The notes under the pieces are model-generated. The model did not search any database. It saw nothing but the letters and a program-made list of their open reading frames with translations, and was not told where the DNA came from. A stretch of 64,000 bases of DNA from Mucilaginibacter sp. L196 (GTDB lineage Bacteria; Bacteroidota; Bacteroidia; Sphingobacteriales; Sphingobacteriaceae), in the NCBI RefSeq assembly GCF_009765905.1, contig NZ_LMUO01000011.1, forward strand, positions 62,001-126,000. The letters run 5' to 3'. The translations under genes and the position numbers were made by a program. Below, piece after piece: positions 35,789-43,571 of the stretch. Within the stretch, counting starts at the first letter, position 1. Every line of letters starts with the position of its first letter.

Positions 35789-37237
35789 ATGCAAGAATCA
35801 GCTTATTTTAATGAATATTCCCCAATTAATGGTGTTTGGGATGAAATGTATGGCCAAAATGCAGAGGTAAGGGAGCATTATCGTAAGGTAATTGAATATA
35901 TTTCTAAAGAATCTGCCGATGATCTCAATAAAAAAGAAGAATTAGCCAAGCGCCTGTTCATGAGCCAGGGTATAACCTTTACTGTATATAATAGCGGCGA
36001 AGGAATTGAGAAGATATTTCCTTTTGATATTATCCCCCGCATCATCACCGCTCCTGAATGGGCATTTGTTGAGAAAGGTATTAAGCAACGTTTAACCGCG
36101 CTTAACCTGTTTTTGAAGGATGTTTATAACAATCAGTTTATTGTAAAGGACGGCATCGTTCCAATCGATATTATTTACTCATGTCCGCATTTTTTGCGTG
36201 AGATGTATAAGTTGCAAGTGCCTTATGATATTTATATCCACATCTCAGGTATTGATTTAATCCGCGATCACGACGGCACTTTTTATGTTTTGGAAGATAA
36301 CCTGCGCACGCCATCCGGCGTGAGTTACATGCTGGAGAATCGCGAGATAACCAAGCGTTTATTTCCCGATCTATTACCGCAGTGCGGGGTTAGGAGTGTT
36401 ACGGAGTATCCTACAATACTATACAAGAATCTGTTAGCCATATCGCCAAGACAGATCAGCAATCCTACTATTGTGCTGTTGAGCCCGGGTATTTATAACT
36501 CGGCATATTTTGAGCATACCACCCTTGCCCGTTTAATGGGTGTTGAGCTGGTTGAAGGGCGTGATTTGGTGGTGAACAATCACAAGGTATATATGAAAAC
36601 GACCACCGGCCTACAACAGGTTGATGTTATTTACCGCAGGGTTGATGATGATTACCTTGATCCGCTGGTGTTTAACCCCGGGAGTATGCTGGGTGTGGCG
36701 GGCATTATGGGTGCTTATCGCAAAGGAAACGTGGCTATTGTAAATGCCATAGGCAATGGGGTAGCCGATGATAAAGCGGTTTATACTTATGTGCCGGATA
36801 TGATAAGATATTACCTGAACGAAGAACCCATACTGAAGAATGTACCAACTTTCCAGTTAGGTAATGCCGATGAGCGTGAGCATGTTTTTAAAAGCATGGA
36901 TACAATGGTGGTTAAAAAAACCAACGGCAGCGGTGGTTATGGCATGCTAATGGGCCATGCGGCAACCGAACAGGAAATTGACGAATATAAATTAGAGATA
37001 TTAAAAGACCCACGCAATTTTATCGCGCAACCAACCATCAGTTTATCCGCAGCGCCATGTTATATGCAGGGCTCTTTGCAGCCAAGACGCATTGATTTAA
37101 GGCCTTACGCTTTATACGGCCCTGATGGGATAGAAATTGTTCCGGGTGGATTAACAAGGGTAGCTTTGAAGGAAGGATCACTGGTGGTAAATAGCTCGCA
37201 GGGTGGGGGTAGTAAGGATACGTGGGTATTGGCGTAA
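35789..37237 (+). CDS. Circularly permuted ATP-grasp type 2 protein
   Basis: The 482-residue protein belongs to the circularly permuted ATP-grasp type 2 group (DUF404/DUF407). Motifs include PFDIIPRIITAPEWAFVEKG, LEDNLRTPSGVSYMLENR, VDVIYRRVDDDYLDPL and the C-terminal VVKKTNGSGGYGMLMG glycine-rich ATP loop, then RRIDLRPYALYGP. ATP-grasp enzymes join a carboxylate to an amine, so peptide-like bond formation is likely. The gene leads a three-gene cassette with alpha-E and transglutaminase genes that recurs in many bacteria without an assigned product. Its stop codon abuts a palindromic repeat. Confidence 0.93.
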   Translation: MQESAYFNEYSPINGVWDEMYGQNAEVREHYRKVIEYISKESADDLNKKEELAKRLFMSQGITFTVYNSGEGIEKIFPFDIIPRIITAPEWAFVEKGIKQRLTALNLFLKDVYNNQFIVKDGIVPIDIIYSCPHFLREMYKLQVPYDIYIHISGIDLIRDHDGTFYVLEDNLRTPSGVSYMLENREITKRLFPDLLPQCGVRSVTEYPTILYKNLLAISPRQISNPTIVLLSPGIYNSAYFEHTTLARLMGVELVEGRDLVVNNHKVYMKTTTGLQQVDVIYRRVDDDYLDPLVFNPGSMLGVAGIMGAYRKGNVAIVNAIGNGVADDKAVYTYVPDMIRYYLNEEPILKNVPTFQLGNADEREHVFKSMDTMVVKKTNGSGGYGMLMGHAATEQEIDEYKLEILKDPRNFIAQPTISLSAAPCYMQGSLQPRRIDLRPYALYGPDGIEIVPGGLTRVALKEGSLVVNSSQGGGSKDTWVLA

Positions 37238-37335
37238 GCCCCCTCTAAATCTCCCCCGGTAGGGGAGACTTTTTTTGTATGAATAATAAACCCAATTTAA
37301 AGTCCTCCCTACCGGGGAGGATTTAGGTGGGGCTT
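37237..37335. repeat. C-rich palindromic repeat, copy 2 (ATP-grasp to alpha-E spacer)
   Basis: The arms are almost those of 8752-8869: AGCCCCCTCTAAATCTCCCC at the left and the reverse complement at the right, with CCGGTAGGGG and CCTACCGGGG inside. The AT-rich centre differs in sequence and length. It lies inside an operon, fills the gap between two co-directional genes, and starts at the last base of a stop codon. Confidence 0.85.
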
Positions 37336-37349
37336 CTAAAACAGAGTAT

Positions 37350-38291
37350 ATGTTAAGCAGGGTAGCAGCAAGTTTTTATTGGTTAAGCCGTTACATTGAG
37401 CGTAGCGACGGTATGTTACGTATGCTCAAAATAAATTACGCTTCATCGCAGGATGCTGTGCAGGAATTTACATGGGAGCCGGTGATCAGGATTTACGCGG
37501 GATTGGATGAGGAAGATGAAGGGCATGCACCTTTAGATACCGATAGCAGGGCTGTACTTAAATTTATGGTTACGGGTAAGGCCAACGCCAATTCGGTATT
37601 AAATATAATTACACTCGCCCGTGAAAATGCGCGCGGTGTTCAAGAGCATATCACCAAGGACCTTTGGCAGTGCCTGAATGAGTATTATCATACCATCAAA
37701 GACCCTAAAATAGAGAAAGCTTTACAGCGTGAAGATCCAATAGGTGTGCTGGATATTCTCATCAAGCAGGTAATGCTATATTACGGTACGGTAGAGATCA
37801 CTATGGAGCGTGGCGAAGGCCGCAGCTTTATGAACATTGGCAAATACCTTGAGCGCGCCATCCAATCCGTGGATTTGCTGGATACCAAATTTGGTTCTAT
37901 AGATGATAACCCAGATCTGCTAACAGATACTACTTACTGGAAGCATTTGCTGCTATCATTAGGAGGGTATGAACTCTACCTGAAAACTTATCGCGAGGGC
38001 TTCGAGGCCGAAAACGTATTGGAACAGGTGGCCTTGAATAACGATTTCCCCCGCTCGGTAATTTATTCGGTGAATAACATTCAGCGGTATTTTGAGCGGT
38101 TGAAGAACGAGAGCAATATCAACGATTTCCGTGAACTGTCGTTCCGGATCGGCAGGTTGCAAAGCAGGATAAAATACAGCTCAGTAAAGAGTATACGCGA
38201 GGAAGGGCTGCATACCTTTTTAACGCAGATCCGCAGCGAGCTTTATGGTATAGCCAACAGGTTGAACGAATATTACTTTGCTCATTCCTGA
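37350..38291 (+). CDS. Alpha-E domain protein
   Basis: The 313-residue all-helical protein matches the alpha-E family. It starts MLSRVAASFYWLSRYIERSDG, then has ENARGVQEHITKDLWQCLNEYYH and the C-terminal GRLQSRIKYSSVKSIREEGLH. No catalytic residues are known for the family. It nearly always sits between a circularly permuted ATP-grasp gene and a transglutaminase gene, as here. The three proteins probably form a complex that makes or modifies a peptide. Confidence 0.93.
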   Translation: MLSRVAASFYWLSRYIERSDGMLRMLKINYASSQDAVQEFTWEPVIRIYAGLDEEDEGHAPLDTDSRAVLKFMVTGKANANSVLNIITLARENARGVQEHITKDLWQCLNEYYHTIKDPKIEKALQREDPIGVLDILIKQVMLYYGTVEITMERGEGRSFMNIGKYLERAIQSVDLLDTKFGSIDDNPDLLTDTTYWKHLLLSLGGYELYLKTYREGFEAENVLEQVALNNDFPRSVIYSVNNIQRYFERLKNESNINDFRELSFRIGRLQSRIKYSSVKSIREEGLHTFLTQIRSELYGIANRLNEYYFAHS

Positions 38292-38333
38292 TTAATTAAA
38301 ACATTCGGTTAATATCCATCTTAATACATTACG

Positions 38334-39299
38334 ATGCCTGAAATAGAAATTAAACATATAACCCGGTATATATACGATAGCCCTGTTCGCGATAGCGCAA
38401 ACCAGATTATCCTATACCCAATAAATGATGATTACCAGGATGTGGTAAAGCAGGAGATCACAATTACCGGCAGCCCGCTTGTTGATACGCATATTGATTA
38501 TTATGGCAACGAGGTGGGCAGCTTTACTTATGTAGAGCCGCACATGGAGATGACCATCAGCTCAAAGATCACGGTTAATACCAAACATCGGTTATTGCCT
38601 GTTAACGATATTTTCCCCGGCGAACAGTGGGAAGATCTGAAGCGCCTGCAAAGCATCGTCCCTTATATTGATTTCCTGAAGCAGGAATACTTCGAAGGAT
38701 TAAGTGAACTAAAAGCCATTGTGGAAGCCGAAAAAGCAAAGGATGATACCCCTTACCAGGTTGTACTGCGCTTTTGTCAGTACGTATATGATAACTTCGA
38801 CTACATAAAAGGTGTTACCACGGTTGATACCACGTTGGATGAGATCTGGAAGATAAAATCAGGTGTTTGCCAGGATTTTGCTCATATTTTGATGGAGATG
38901 CTGCGTATCATCAACATTCCCGCCCGTTATGTAAGCGGTTACATCTGCACTGGCCAAAACGGTATGCGCGGCGAAGGCGCCACCCACGCCTGGGCCGAAG
39001 CCTATATCCCCGACTACGGTTGGCTAGGCCTCGATCCCACCAATAACTGCATCGCCAATGAATCGCATGTGCGCTTAGCGGTTGGTCGTAATTTTTCGGA
39101 TTGCTCCCCGGTGAAAGGTGTATACAAAGGCGCTGCCAAGCACAAGCTGCAAGTTGCCGTAACAGTTGACGAAGACGATAATTACTACAACCATGAAAGA
39201 CAGATAATTGAAGTGCCCACCGCCAGTCAGGTTACCGAGGTATCCAAAAATAGCTACCAGCGGTATATGGAGATGGTTCAGCAGCAGCAACAACAATAG
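38334..39299 (+). CDS. Transglutaminase-like cysteine protease family protein
   Basis: The 321-residue protein has an N-terminal beta domain (about 1-90) typical of bacterial transglutaminase-like proteins. The papain-like core has the complete triad: Cys179 (SGVCQDFAH), His218 (ATHAWAEAY) and Asp234 (LGLDPTNN). There is no signal peptide, so it is cytoplasmic. With the ATP-grasp and alpha-E genes it forms the recurrent cassette; the transglutaminase may cleave or transfer the amide that the ATP-grasp enzyme makes. The C-terminus ends in a short Gln run (MVQQQQQQ). Confidence 0.93.
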   Translation: MPEIEIKHITRYIYDSPVRDSANQIILYPINDDYQDVVKQEITITGSPLVDTHIDYYGNEVGSFTYVEPHMEMTISSKITVNTKHRLLPVNDIFPGEQWEDLKRLQSIVPYIDFLKQEYFEGLSELKAIVEAEKAKDDTPYQVVLRFCQYVYDNFDYIKGVTTVDTTLDEIWKIKSGVCQDFAHILMEMLRIINIPARYVSGYICTGQNGMRGEGATHAWAEAYIPDYGWLGLDPTNNCIANESHVRLAVGRNFSDCSPVKGVYKGAAKHKLQVAVTVDEDDNYYNHERQIIEVPTASQVTEVSKNSYQRYMEMVQQQQQQ

Positions 39300-39616
39300 T
39301 ATTTAGTAGCTAGTATCAAGTAGCAAGATCTGCCTGTACTGTTTCACGAAACAGGTGGAACACATGGTACATTTGGTACACTTTTAGGCCAATAAACGCC
39401 CGAAAAAGTACTGAAAACACGATTATTACACGCTAATTTGGCCGCTTTTTCGCCCTAGAAACGCCATTTTTGGTCTCAAAAACATCAAAAAACGAGTCTT
39501 TTTTAACATTTTTTGATGTTTTTTTACGAGTTTTAATCAGAAAAATACTGTTTTCAAACTTATTTGATCACCTTATTACGCTGAATTTGTTTCAGCATGA
39601 AACAAAAAAATAGACT
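39300..39616. other. Spacer with an A/T-rich hairpin
   Basis: No gene is visible. A 15-bp inverted repeat at 39478-39523 (AAAAACATCAAAAAA and its complement, loop of 16 bases) followed by more T residues could end transcription from the upstream cassette. Short GGTACA(T/C) repeats lie near 39371-39393. Confidence 0.5.
39478..39523 (+). terminator. Possible intrinsic terminator after transglutaminase cassette
   Basis: AAAAACATCAAAAAA pairs with TTTTTTGATGTTTTT, followed by TT and then ACGAG. The stem is long but AT-rich, and it lies about 180 bases after the transglutaminase stop, so the terminator role is tentative. Confidence 0.4.
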
Positions 39617-39972
39617 ATGAAACTCCTTCTTACCTCCGCCGGGATTAGTAATTCAAGCATCCGTAACACGCTCGTTGAACTCCTGGGTAAACCGGTTGCG
39701 CCGGCAGTATGATCATGACCCGCTATGGAACAACCTTCGGTAACCATACACTGCCTGCCGAAACCGATAAGTCGCTGAACCTGGTTGATTTTGAAATACA
39801 CCCGCACTTGGATCATGAACAGTTCCCGGAGAATTCCCTGGACAATATACAAAAGTTAGCTGCCACGATACCAGTGCCATCATATGCGATTGATGATCAA
39901 CCCGCAATTAAAGTAACCGACGATAATATTGAAGTTGTTTCCGAAGGACATTGGAAACTGTTTACTCCCTAA
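39617..39972 (+). pseudogene. Peptidase E (S51) remnant with internal deletion
   Basis: Two fragments of one gene remain. At 39617 a start is followed by MKLLLTSAGISNSSIRNTLV and ELLGKPVA, the N-terminus of cytoplasmic peptidase E-like proteins; the frame then hits a stop at 39710. In another frame, 39709-39972 encodes RYGTTFGNHTLPAETDK, LVDFEIHPHLDHEQFPENS and a conserved end, EVVSEGHWKLFTP. The roughly 100 central residues, including the catalytic Ser region expected in the family, are missing. A deletion with frame change has destroyed the gene; what remains is probably untranslated. It lies next to a repeat array that may have caused the loss. Confidence 0.82.
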
Positions 39973-39997
39973 TATCAGATCAATCTAAACATCCACC

Positions 39998-40427
39998 TTG
40001 TCATTCTGAGGAACGAAGCATCTATCCGCGTTCTATGGGAAAATGCTATTGTTTTTTAGGAGGCCATTCCATTATCTTAGAATTAAGAAAGTCCCAATTA
40101 GGATTTTCCGCTTCAATTAAAATATTTTTCCGACTTCTTGTCCATCCCTTAATTTCTTTTTCCCTTTCAATGGCATGTTGAATATATTGATGACGTTCAT
40201 ACCACACCAAATTAAAACATCGGTATTTTGCTGTGAAACTATCATTCTTATCCGAACCAAAATAATGTTCGGTTAATCTTCTCTCCAAATCGTTCGTTAC
40301 ACCGGTATATAGAACTTTCCGGTTATAATTAGTTAGTATGTATGTGAAGAAGTTATAATTGAGCATGGTACTTAAATGCATATTGGTAAGAATGCGGATA
40401 GATTCTTCGCTCCGCTCAGAATGACAA
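39998..40427. mobile_element. Candidate GIY-YIG element with inverted terminal repeats
   Basis: The 430-bp unit has imperfect inverted ends of 32 and 34 bp: TTGTCATTCTGAG then GAACGAAGCATCTATCCGC at the left (39998-40029), and the reverse complement with two mismatches and a 2-base indel at the right (40394-40427). Only one gene, a GIY-YIG nuclease on the minus strand, lies between them, with 16 and 27 bases to spare. The same ends bound five gene-less 87-bp units immediately to the right. The layout is that of an autonomous element with MITE-like derivatives. Mobility itself is inferred. Confidence 0.6.
40046..40366 (-). CDS. GIY-YIG single-domain nuclease
   Basis: The 106-residue protein is a stand-alone GIY-YIG domain. 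The family core is visible as FFTYILTNYNRKVLYTGVTN (YIL in place of GIY and YTG for YIG), ERRLTEHYFGS with the conserved Arg, and REKEIKGWTRSRKNILIE with the conserved Glu (ERE). NPNWDFLN closes the fold. I chose the ATG at 40366; a longer frame from 40450 would add 28 residues, several encoded by the terminal repeat (CHSERSEESI), which are probably not protein. UvrC and homing-type nucleases share this fold and nick or cut DNA. The gene is enclosed by inverted repeats and may act on the flanking palindromes. Confidence 0.85.
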   Translation of the reverse strand: MLNYNFFTYILTNYNRKVLYTGVTNDLERRLTEHYFGSDKNDSFTAKYRCFNLVWYERHQYIQHAIEREKEIKGWTRSRKNILIEAENPNWDFLNSKIMEWPPKKQ

Positions 40428-40451
40428 TAAAAAGAGAGAACCCTATTCACC

Positions 40452-40977
40452 TTGTCATGCTGAAGAACGAAGCCTCTATCCGCCTATCTGCAAGCGCTGA
40501 GCCTATCGATAGATTCTTCGCTTTGTTCAGAATGACAAAAATGAGAAAACCTTAACCACCCTGTCATGCTGAGGAACGAAACATCTATCCGCTAATTTGC
40601 AAGCGCTGAGCCTATCGATAGATTCTTCACTGCGTTCAGAATGACAAAAAAAGAAGCGAACCCTATCCAACCTGTCATGCTGAGGAACGAAGCCTCTATC
40701 CGCCTATCTGCAAGCGCTGAGCCTATCGATAGATTCTTCACTGCGTTCAGAATGACAAAAGAGACAAGCCCTAACCACCTTGTCATGCTGAGGAACGAAG
40801 TATCTATCCGCTAATTTGCAAGCGGTGAGCCTATCGATAGATTCTTCGCTCCGCTCAGAATGACAAATAAAGAAGCGAACCCTATCCAACCTGTCATGCT
40901 GAGGAACGAAGCATCTATCCGCTAATTTGCAAGCGGTGCGCCTATCGATAGATTCTTCGCTCCGCTCAGAATGACAA
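40452..40977. repeat. Array of five 87-bp palindromic units
   Basis: Units lie at 40452-40538, 40561-40647, 40672-40758, 40780-40866 and 40891-40977. Each is 87 bp, starts (T/C)TGTCATGCTGA, and ends CTCAGAATGACAA or TTCAGAATGACAA. The centre of each contains TGCAAGCG and CCTATCGATAG. Spacers are 21-24 bases and resemble each other (GAACCCTATCCAAC or CCTTAACCACC types), alternating so that pairs of units repeat. The ends match those of the GIY-YIG element at 39998-40427. The array could form multiple RNA or cruciform hairpins. Confidence 0.9.
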
Positions 40978-40989
40978 ATAAAAAAGCAG

Positions 40990-41505
40990 TTATTCCGCTT
41001 TCTTCACCGCAGCAATCAACTCCGGTATTTTAGGCACTTTATCAAAAGCCTCAACCAATTTACCATTACGACCATAAATTGCAATGTATGGAGTAGTAGC
41101 AACAGAATAATAACGTTGTAATTTATAGTCAGGATATTCGGTACCCATCAGCACGTTAGGTTGGGCGGCGAAAATGTAATCGCGGTGAAATTCCTTCAAC
41201 ATTTTTAACATGTTAATTTGGGTGAAGGTCACTAACACAACCTGAATGTTTTTAAAGTCCGTTATATGAGGTTTCAATTCATACATCAGGCGCTGACAGT
41301 GGCTGCAATCCGGCGAGAAATAAACGAACATTACCGCTTTGCCCTTTTTTAGGTTGGCGTTGGTAATGTAAACGCTGTCTTTACTTAAAATATGGAACGC
41401 TGGTATATTTTGAATATTTGGTGATGGGTTTTTTACCGCGGCATCTTGTGCCTGGCTGCAACCTGCTATGATGATCAGGCTTAAAAAAACTAATATTTTT
41501 TTCAT
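40990..41505 (-). CDS. Thioredoxin-like lipoprotein
   Basis: From the ATG at 41505 the protein has 171 residues and a lipoprotein signal (VFLSLIIIAGC, Cys16). The thioredoxin fold carries CSHC at about residues 67-70 (YFSPDCSHCQRL), a redox-active CxxC with an unusual Ser-His middle, and the cis-Pro region ATTPYIAIYG. It probably acts as a TlpA/ResA-like thiol oxidoreductase in the periplasm. The stop lies 12 bases after the last palindromic unit. The frame also opens at 41523, but those residues precede the signal peptide. Confidence 0.87.
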   Translation of the reverse strand: MKKILVFLSLIIIAGCSQAQDAAVKNPSPNIQNIPAFHILSKDSVYITNANLKKGKAVMFVYFSPDCSHCQRLMYELKPHITDFKNIQVVLVTFTQINMLKMLKEFHRDYIFAAQPNVLMGTEYPDYKLQRYYSVATTPYIAIYGRNGKLVEAFDKVPKIPELIAAVKKAE

Positions 41506-41560
41506 TTGATTGATGTTGTTCACGTGTGGGTTTTATATGCAGAGCAATTTTACGATATTT

Positions 41561-42577
41561 TTAATTTTCCAGCAACTCAATTTGCCAGGCAACCTGCTCT
41601 TCGGTTACAGGGAATAACGCATTGTGGCGTATTGTATGATGTACTGCCTCAAATATATGTTCATAGCAGCCTTTTTTACCGGGGATCATCTCTGTTGTTT
41701 TGGTGCCGTCAATGCCGATTGTTACCAGTTTACCCTCATTATTTTCGGGTTCAAAACCATAGGCCGGGTTGGTTGGCAACATGCCTTTATCTAACTGATC
41801 TTCCTGTACATCGGTACGATTTTTAATAAAACTACCCACGGTGCCATTAATCACAAAACCAGCCTGCGGTTCAACGGTAAGCATGCTCGATGTTAAATAC
41901 ACATTTAGCTGGTTAGGGTAAGTCAGGCGATAGCTGAAATAATCCGGCACTTCTGAGCCTTCGCGATGGATGGAGGTCACCCTATCAAACGATAAGGGCT
42001 TACCAAATAAACTAATGGCGTTATCCACCAAATGCGCGCCAAGATCATACACCAAACCCGCCGCAGGCATATCCTTCTTCTCTTTAAATAATTTTGGTCC
42101 GATGGCTGCTTTGTATCTATCCAACCTAAAATGCACTTCTATCAGTTCGCCAAGCTTGCCACTTTCTATTAGTTCTTTGGTAGATAAAAAACCGCTGTCG
42201 TAACGGCGGTTTTGGTAAACCATTACATGCCGGTTGAGCTTGCGGCCTAAATCATACAATTCCTTCACCTCGGCAACAGTAGCGGCGCAGGGCTTTTCTA
42301 TCAGCACGTGTTTGCCCGCATGCAGGGCTTGCTCCGCATGTTCAAAATGCAGGTAGTTGGGTGTATTTACGATGATTAGCTCAATCTCGTCATCATTCAG
42401 CAAGTCATCAATAGCATTGTAGCTGATGATGCCGGGATACGTTTTCGCGGCTTTCTTTTCGTGGCGCTCTACCACTGCTTTCAATTTAAATGCGGGGTTA
42501 GTGGCTATAAATGGCGCGTGAAATATCCTGCCGGACATTCCGTAAGCCATAATTCCTGTTATAATAGGTTTCGACAT
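41561..42577 (-). CDS. Gfo/Idh/MocA-family oxidoreductase
   Basis: The 338-residue protein has an N-terminal Rossmann fold (IITGIMAYGMSGRIFHAPFI) and the family motif VLIEKPCAATV, whose Lys helps bind NAD(P) and substrate. The C-terminal alpha/beta domain has AAGLVYDLGAHLVDNAISLF, with the conserved Asp and His. It is closest in style to YdgJ/YulF-like dehydrogenases acting on sugars or inositols. The substrate is unknown. It is cytoplasmic. A DUF4142 gene ends 11 bases upstream, so the two may share a transcript. Confidence 0.92.
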   Translation of the reverse strand: MSKPIITGIMAYGMSGRIFHAPFIATNPAFKLKAVVERHEKKAAKTYPGIISYNAIDDLLNDDEIELIIVNTPNYLHFEHAEQALHAGKHVLIEKPCAATVAEVKELYDLGRKLNRHVMVYQNRRYDSGFLSTKELIESGKLGELIEVHFRLDRYKAAIGPKLFKEKKDMPAAGLVYDLGAHLVDNAISLFGKPLSFDRVTSIHREGSEVPDYFSYRLTYPNQLNVYLTSSMLTVEPQAGFVINGTVGSFIKNRTDVQEDQLDKGMLPTNPAYGFEPENNEGKLVTIGIDGTKTTEMIPGKKGCYEHIFEAVHHTIRHNALFPVTEEQVAWQIELLEN

Positions 42578-42588
42578 GTATATATTAT

Positions 42589-43203
42589 TTATTGGCTCAT
42601 ACTATCATGTATGGCGGTTATTGCATCAAGGTGTTTTTGTAATACGGGTAATGTTTTTTTGGCGTAAGCCTTAATATCAGGGTCTTGTATTTTGGTTGAG
42701 GCTGTGGTGAAATCGCTTACATCATTTTTATGGTCCTCTATCATCATATTTACATAAGCCTTATCAAAATCGTTGCCTGTTTTTTTTGCCAGTTCTGCCA
42801 GCATTTTTTGTTCGTCGGCAGCTGGTTCTGTAGGTAAAGTTAACTTTTTAGCGGTTGCCATCGCCATTAATTTGGTATTGGCTTTGCCATGATCCTTAAC
42901 CATCATCAACCCAAAGTTTTTAACCCTTTTACTCTTACCGTTTTTTATGGCGAGGTTGCCCATTTCAATTTCGGCAAGGTTGCCTGCGGCTGCCTTTACA
43001 GCGAATAATGAATCTTCCTGATCTACTACCAGGTTAATTTGGGGTGCGGTAGTATCCGGCGCGGCCTCTGTCGGGCTTACGATTGTATCCGAAGTGGCGC
43101 TGTCATTATCGGCACCGTTGTTGCCACTTTTAGCTGAATGATTACAAGCCTGCGTTGCCAGGGCAACCGATAAAATAAATAAAATAGTCCTAAAGTTTTT
43201 CAT
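42589..43203 (-). CDS. DUF4142 lipoprotein
   Basis: The 204-residue protein has a lipoprotein signal (ILSVALATQAC, Cys20) and an acidic Ser/Thr/Ala-rich linker (about 25-55). The four-helix DUF4142 domain follows, with AGNLAEIEMGNLAIKNGKS, LMMVKDHGKAN and YVNMMIEDHKNDV. These ferritin-like bundles occur in envelope proteins, with His and Glu residues that could bind metal. The function is unknown, though the family is often linked to stress. A 368-bp gap with a palindromic repeat separates it from gcvH. Confidence 0.9.
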   Translation of the reverse strand: MKNFRTILFILSVALATQACNHSAKSGNNGADNDSATSDTIVSPTEAAPDTTAPQINLVVDQEDSLFAVKAAAGNLAEIEMGNLAIKNGKSKRVKNFGLMMVKDHGKANTKLMAMATAKKLTLPTEPAADEQKMLAELAKKTGNDFDKAYVNMMIEDHKNDVSDFTTASTKIQDPDIKAYAKKTLPVLQKHLDAITAIHDSMSQ

Positions 43204-43352
43204 AGCAATGGGGTATTCTTATGCTTACAACAACATAACTCATCTTGATAGGTTTTATTCTGTTAACAGAGGCTTAATATATGTTAAATTATTTGAAAGT
43301 TCGGAATAGGGTCAAGGCAGGAAAGTAATGCGCAAAATGCATTGACGTGTTG

Positions 43353-43497
43353 ACTCACCCGGTTTTCGCTCAGCCGCTCAACCTGCCCTCTCTTTTGCTG
43401 TGCGACAAAGAGGGCACAAAAAGGAACATTTTAGTTTCTTACCCTCTTTGCGCCACCGGCGGAGAGAGGGTGACCAGCGAAGCGTAGTCGGGTGAGT
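43353..43497. repeat. ACTCACCCG-family palindromic repeat, full copy
   Basis: Ends ACTCACCCG and CGGGTGAGT are inverted. Inside, CCCTCTC/GAGAGGG and GACAAAGAGGG-type arms repeat on both sides of an AT-rich centre (ACAAAAAGGAACATTTTAG). The left half recurs at 17795-17862. It lies in the gap between divergent DUF4142 and gcvH genes; the rest of that gap (43204-43352 and 43498-43523) shows no gene. Confidence 0.85.
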
Positions 43498-43523
43498 AAT
43501 CCCCTCGAATTCACGTTAAATTA

Positions 43524-43552
43524 TTGTGTTCAATTAAGTTTTATTATTTTTG
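43524..43552 (+). promoter_or_regulatory. Candidate promoter of gcvH
   Basis: TTG at 43524-43526 and TATTTTTG at 43545-43552 (a TAnnTTTG match) are 18 bases apart, close to the Bacteroidota -33/-7 consensus. Transcription would start about 10 bases before the ATG at 43572. This also argues against a longer protein starting at 43524. Confidence 0.55.
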
Positions 43553-43571
43553 GGCACATAAAATAAACAAT

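Noticed and set aside
39371..39393. GGTACA short repeats after the transglutaminase gene, considered as an att or origin-like site
   Set aside because: Only two short imperfect copies are present with no integrase or replication gene nearby.
39592..39852. Minus-strand frame of 86 residues over the peptidase E remnant
   Set aside because: The plus strand carries clear peptidase E sequence in two frames; the opposite frame has no recognisable feature.
40367..40450. Longer start for the GIY-YIG protein at 40450
   Set aside because: The extra residues include the repeat-encoded peptide CHSERSEESI and precede the conserved nuclease core; the ATG at 40366 gives a normal length.
40592..40889. Short frames across the repeat array encoding CHSERSEESI-type peptides
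   Set aside because: They are translations of the palindromic units, repeat exactly with the units and have no start context; the same peptide arises wherever the repeat occurs.
40452..40977. Regularly spaced repeats, considered as a CRISPR array
   Set aside because: Units are 87 bp, far longer than CRISPR repeats, the 21-24-base spacers resemble one another, and there are no cas genes.
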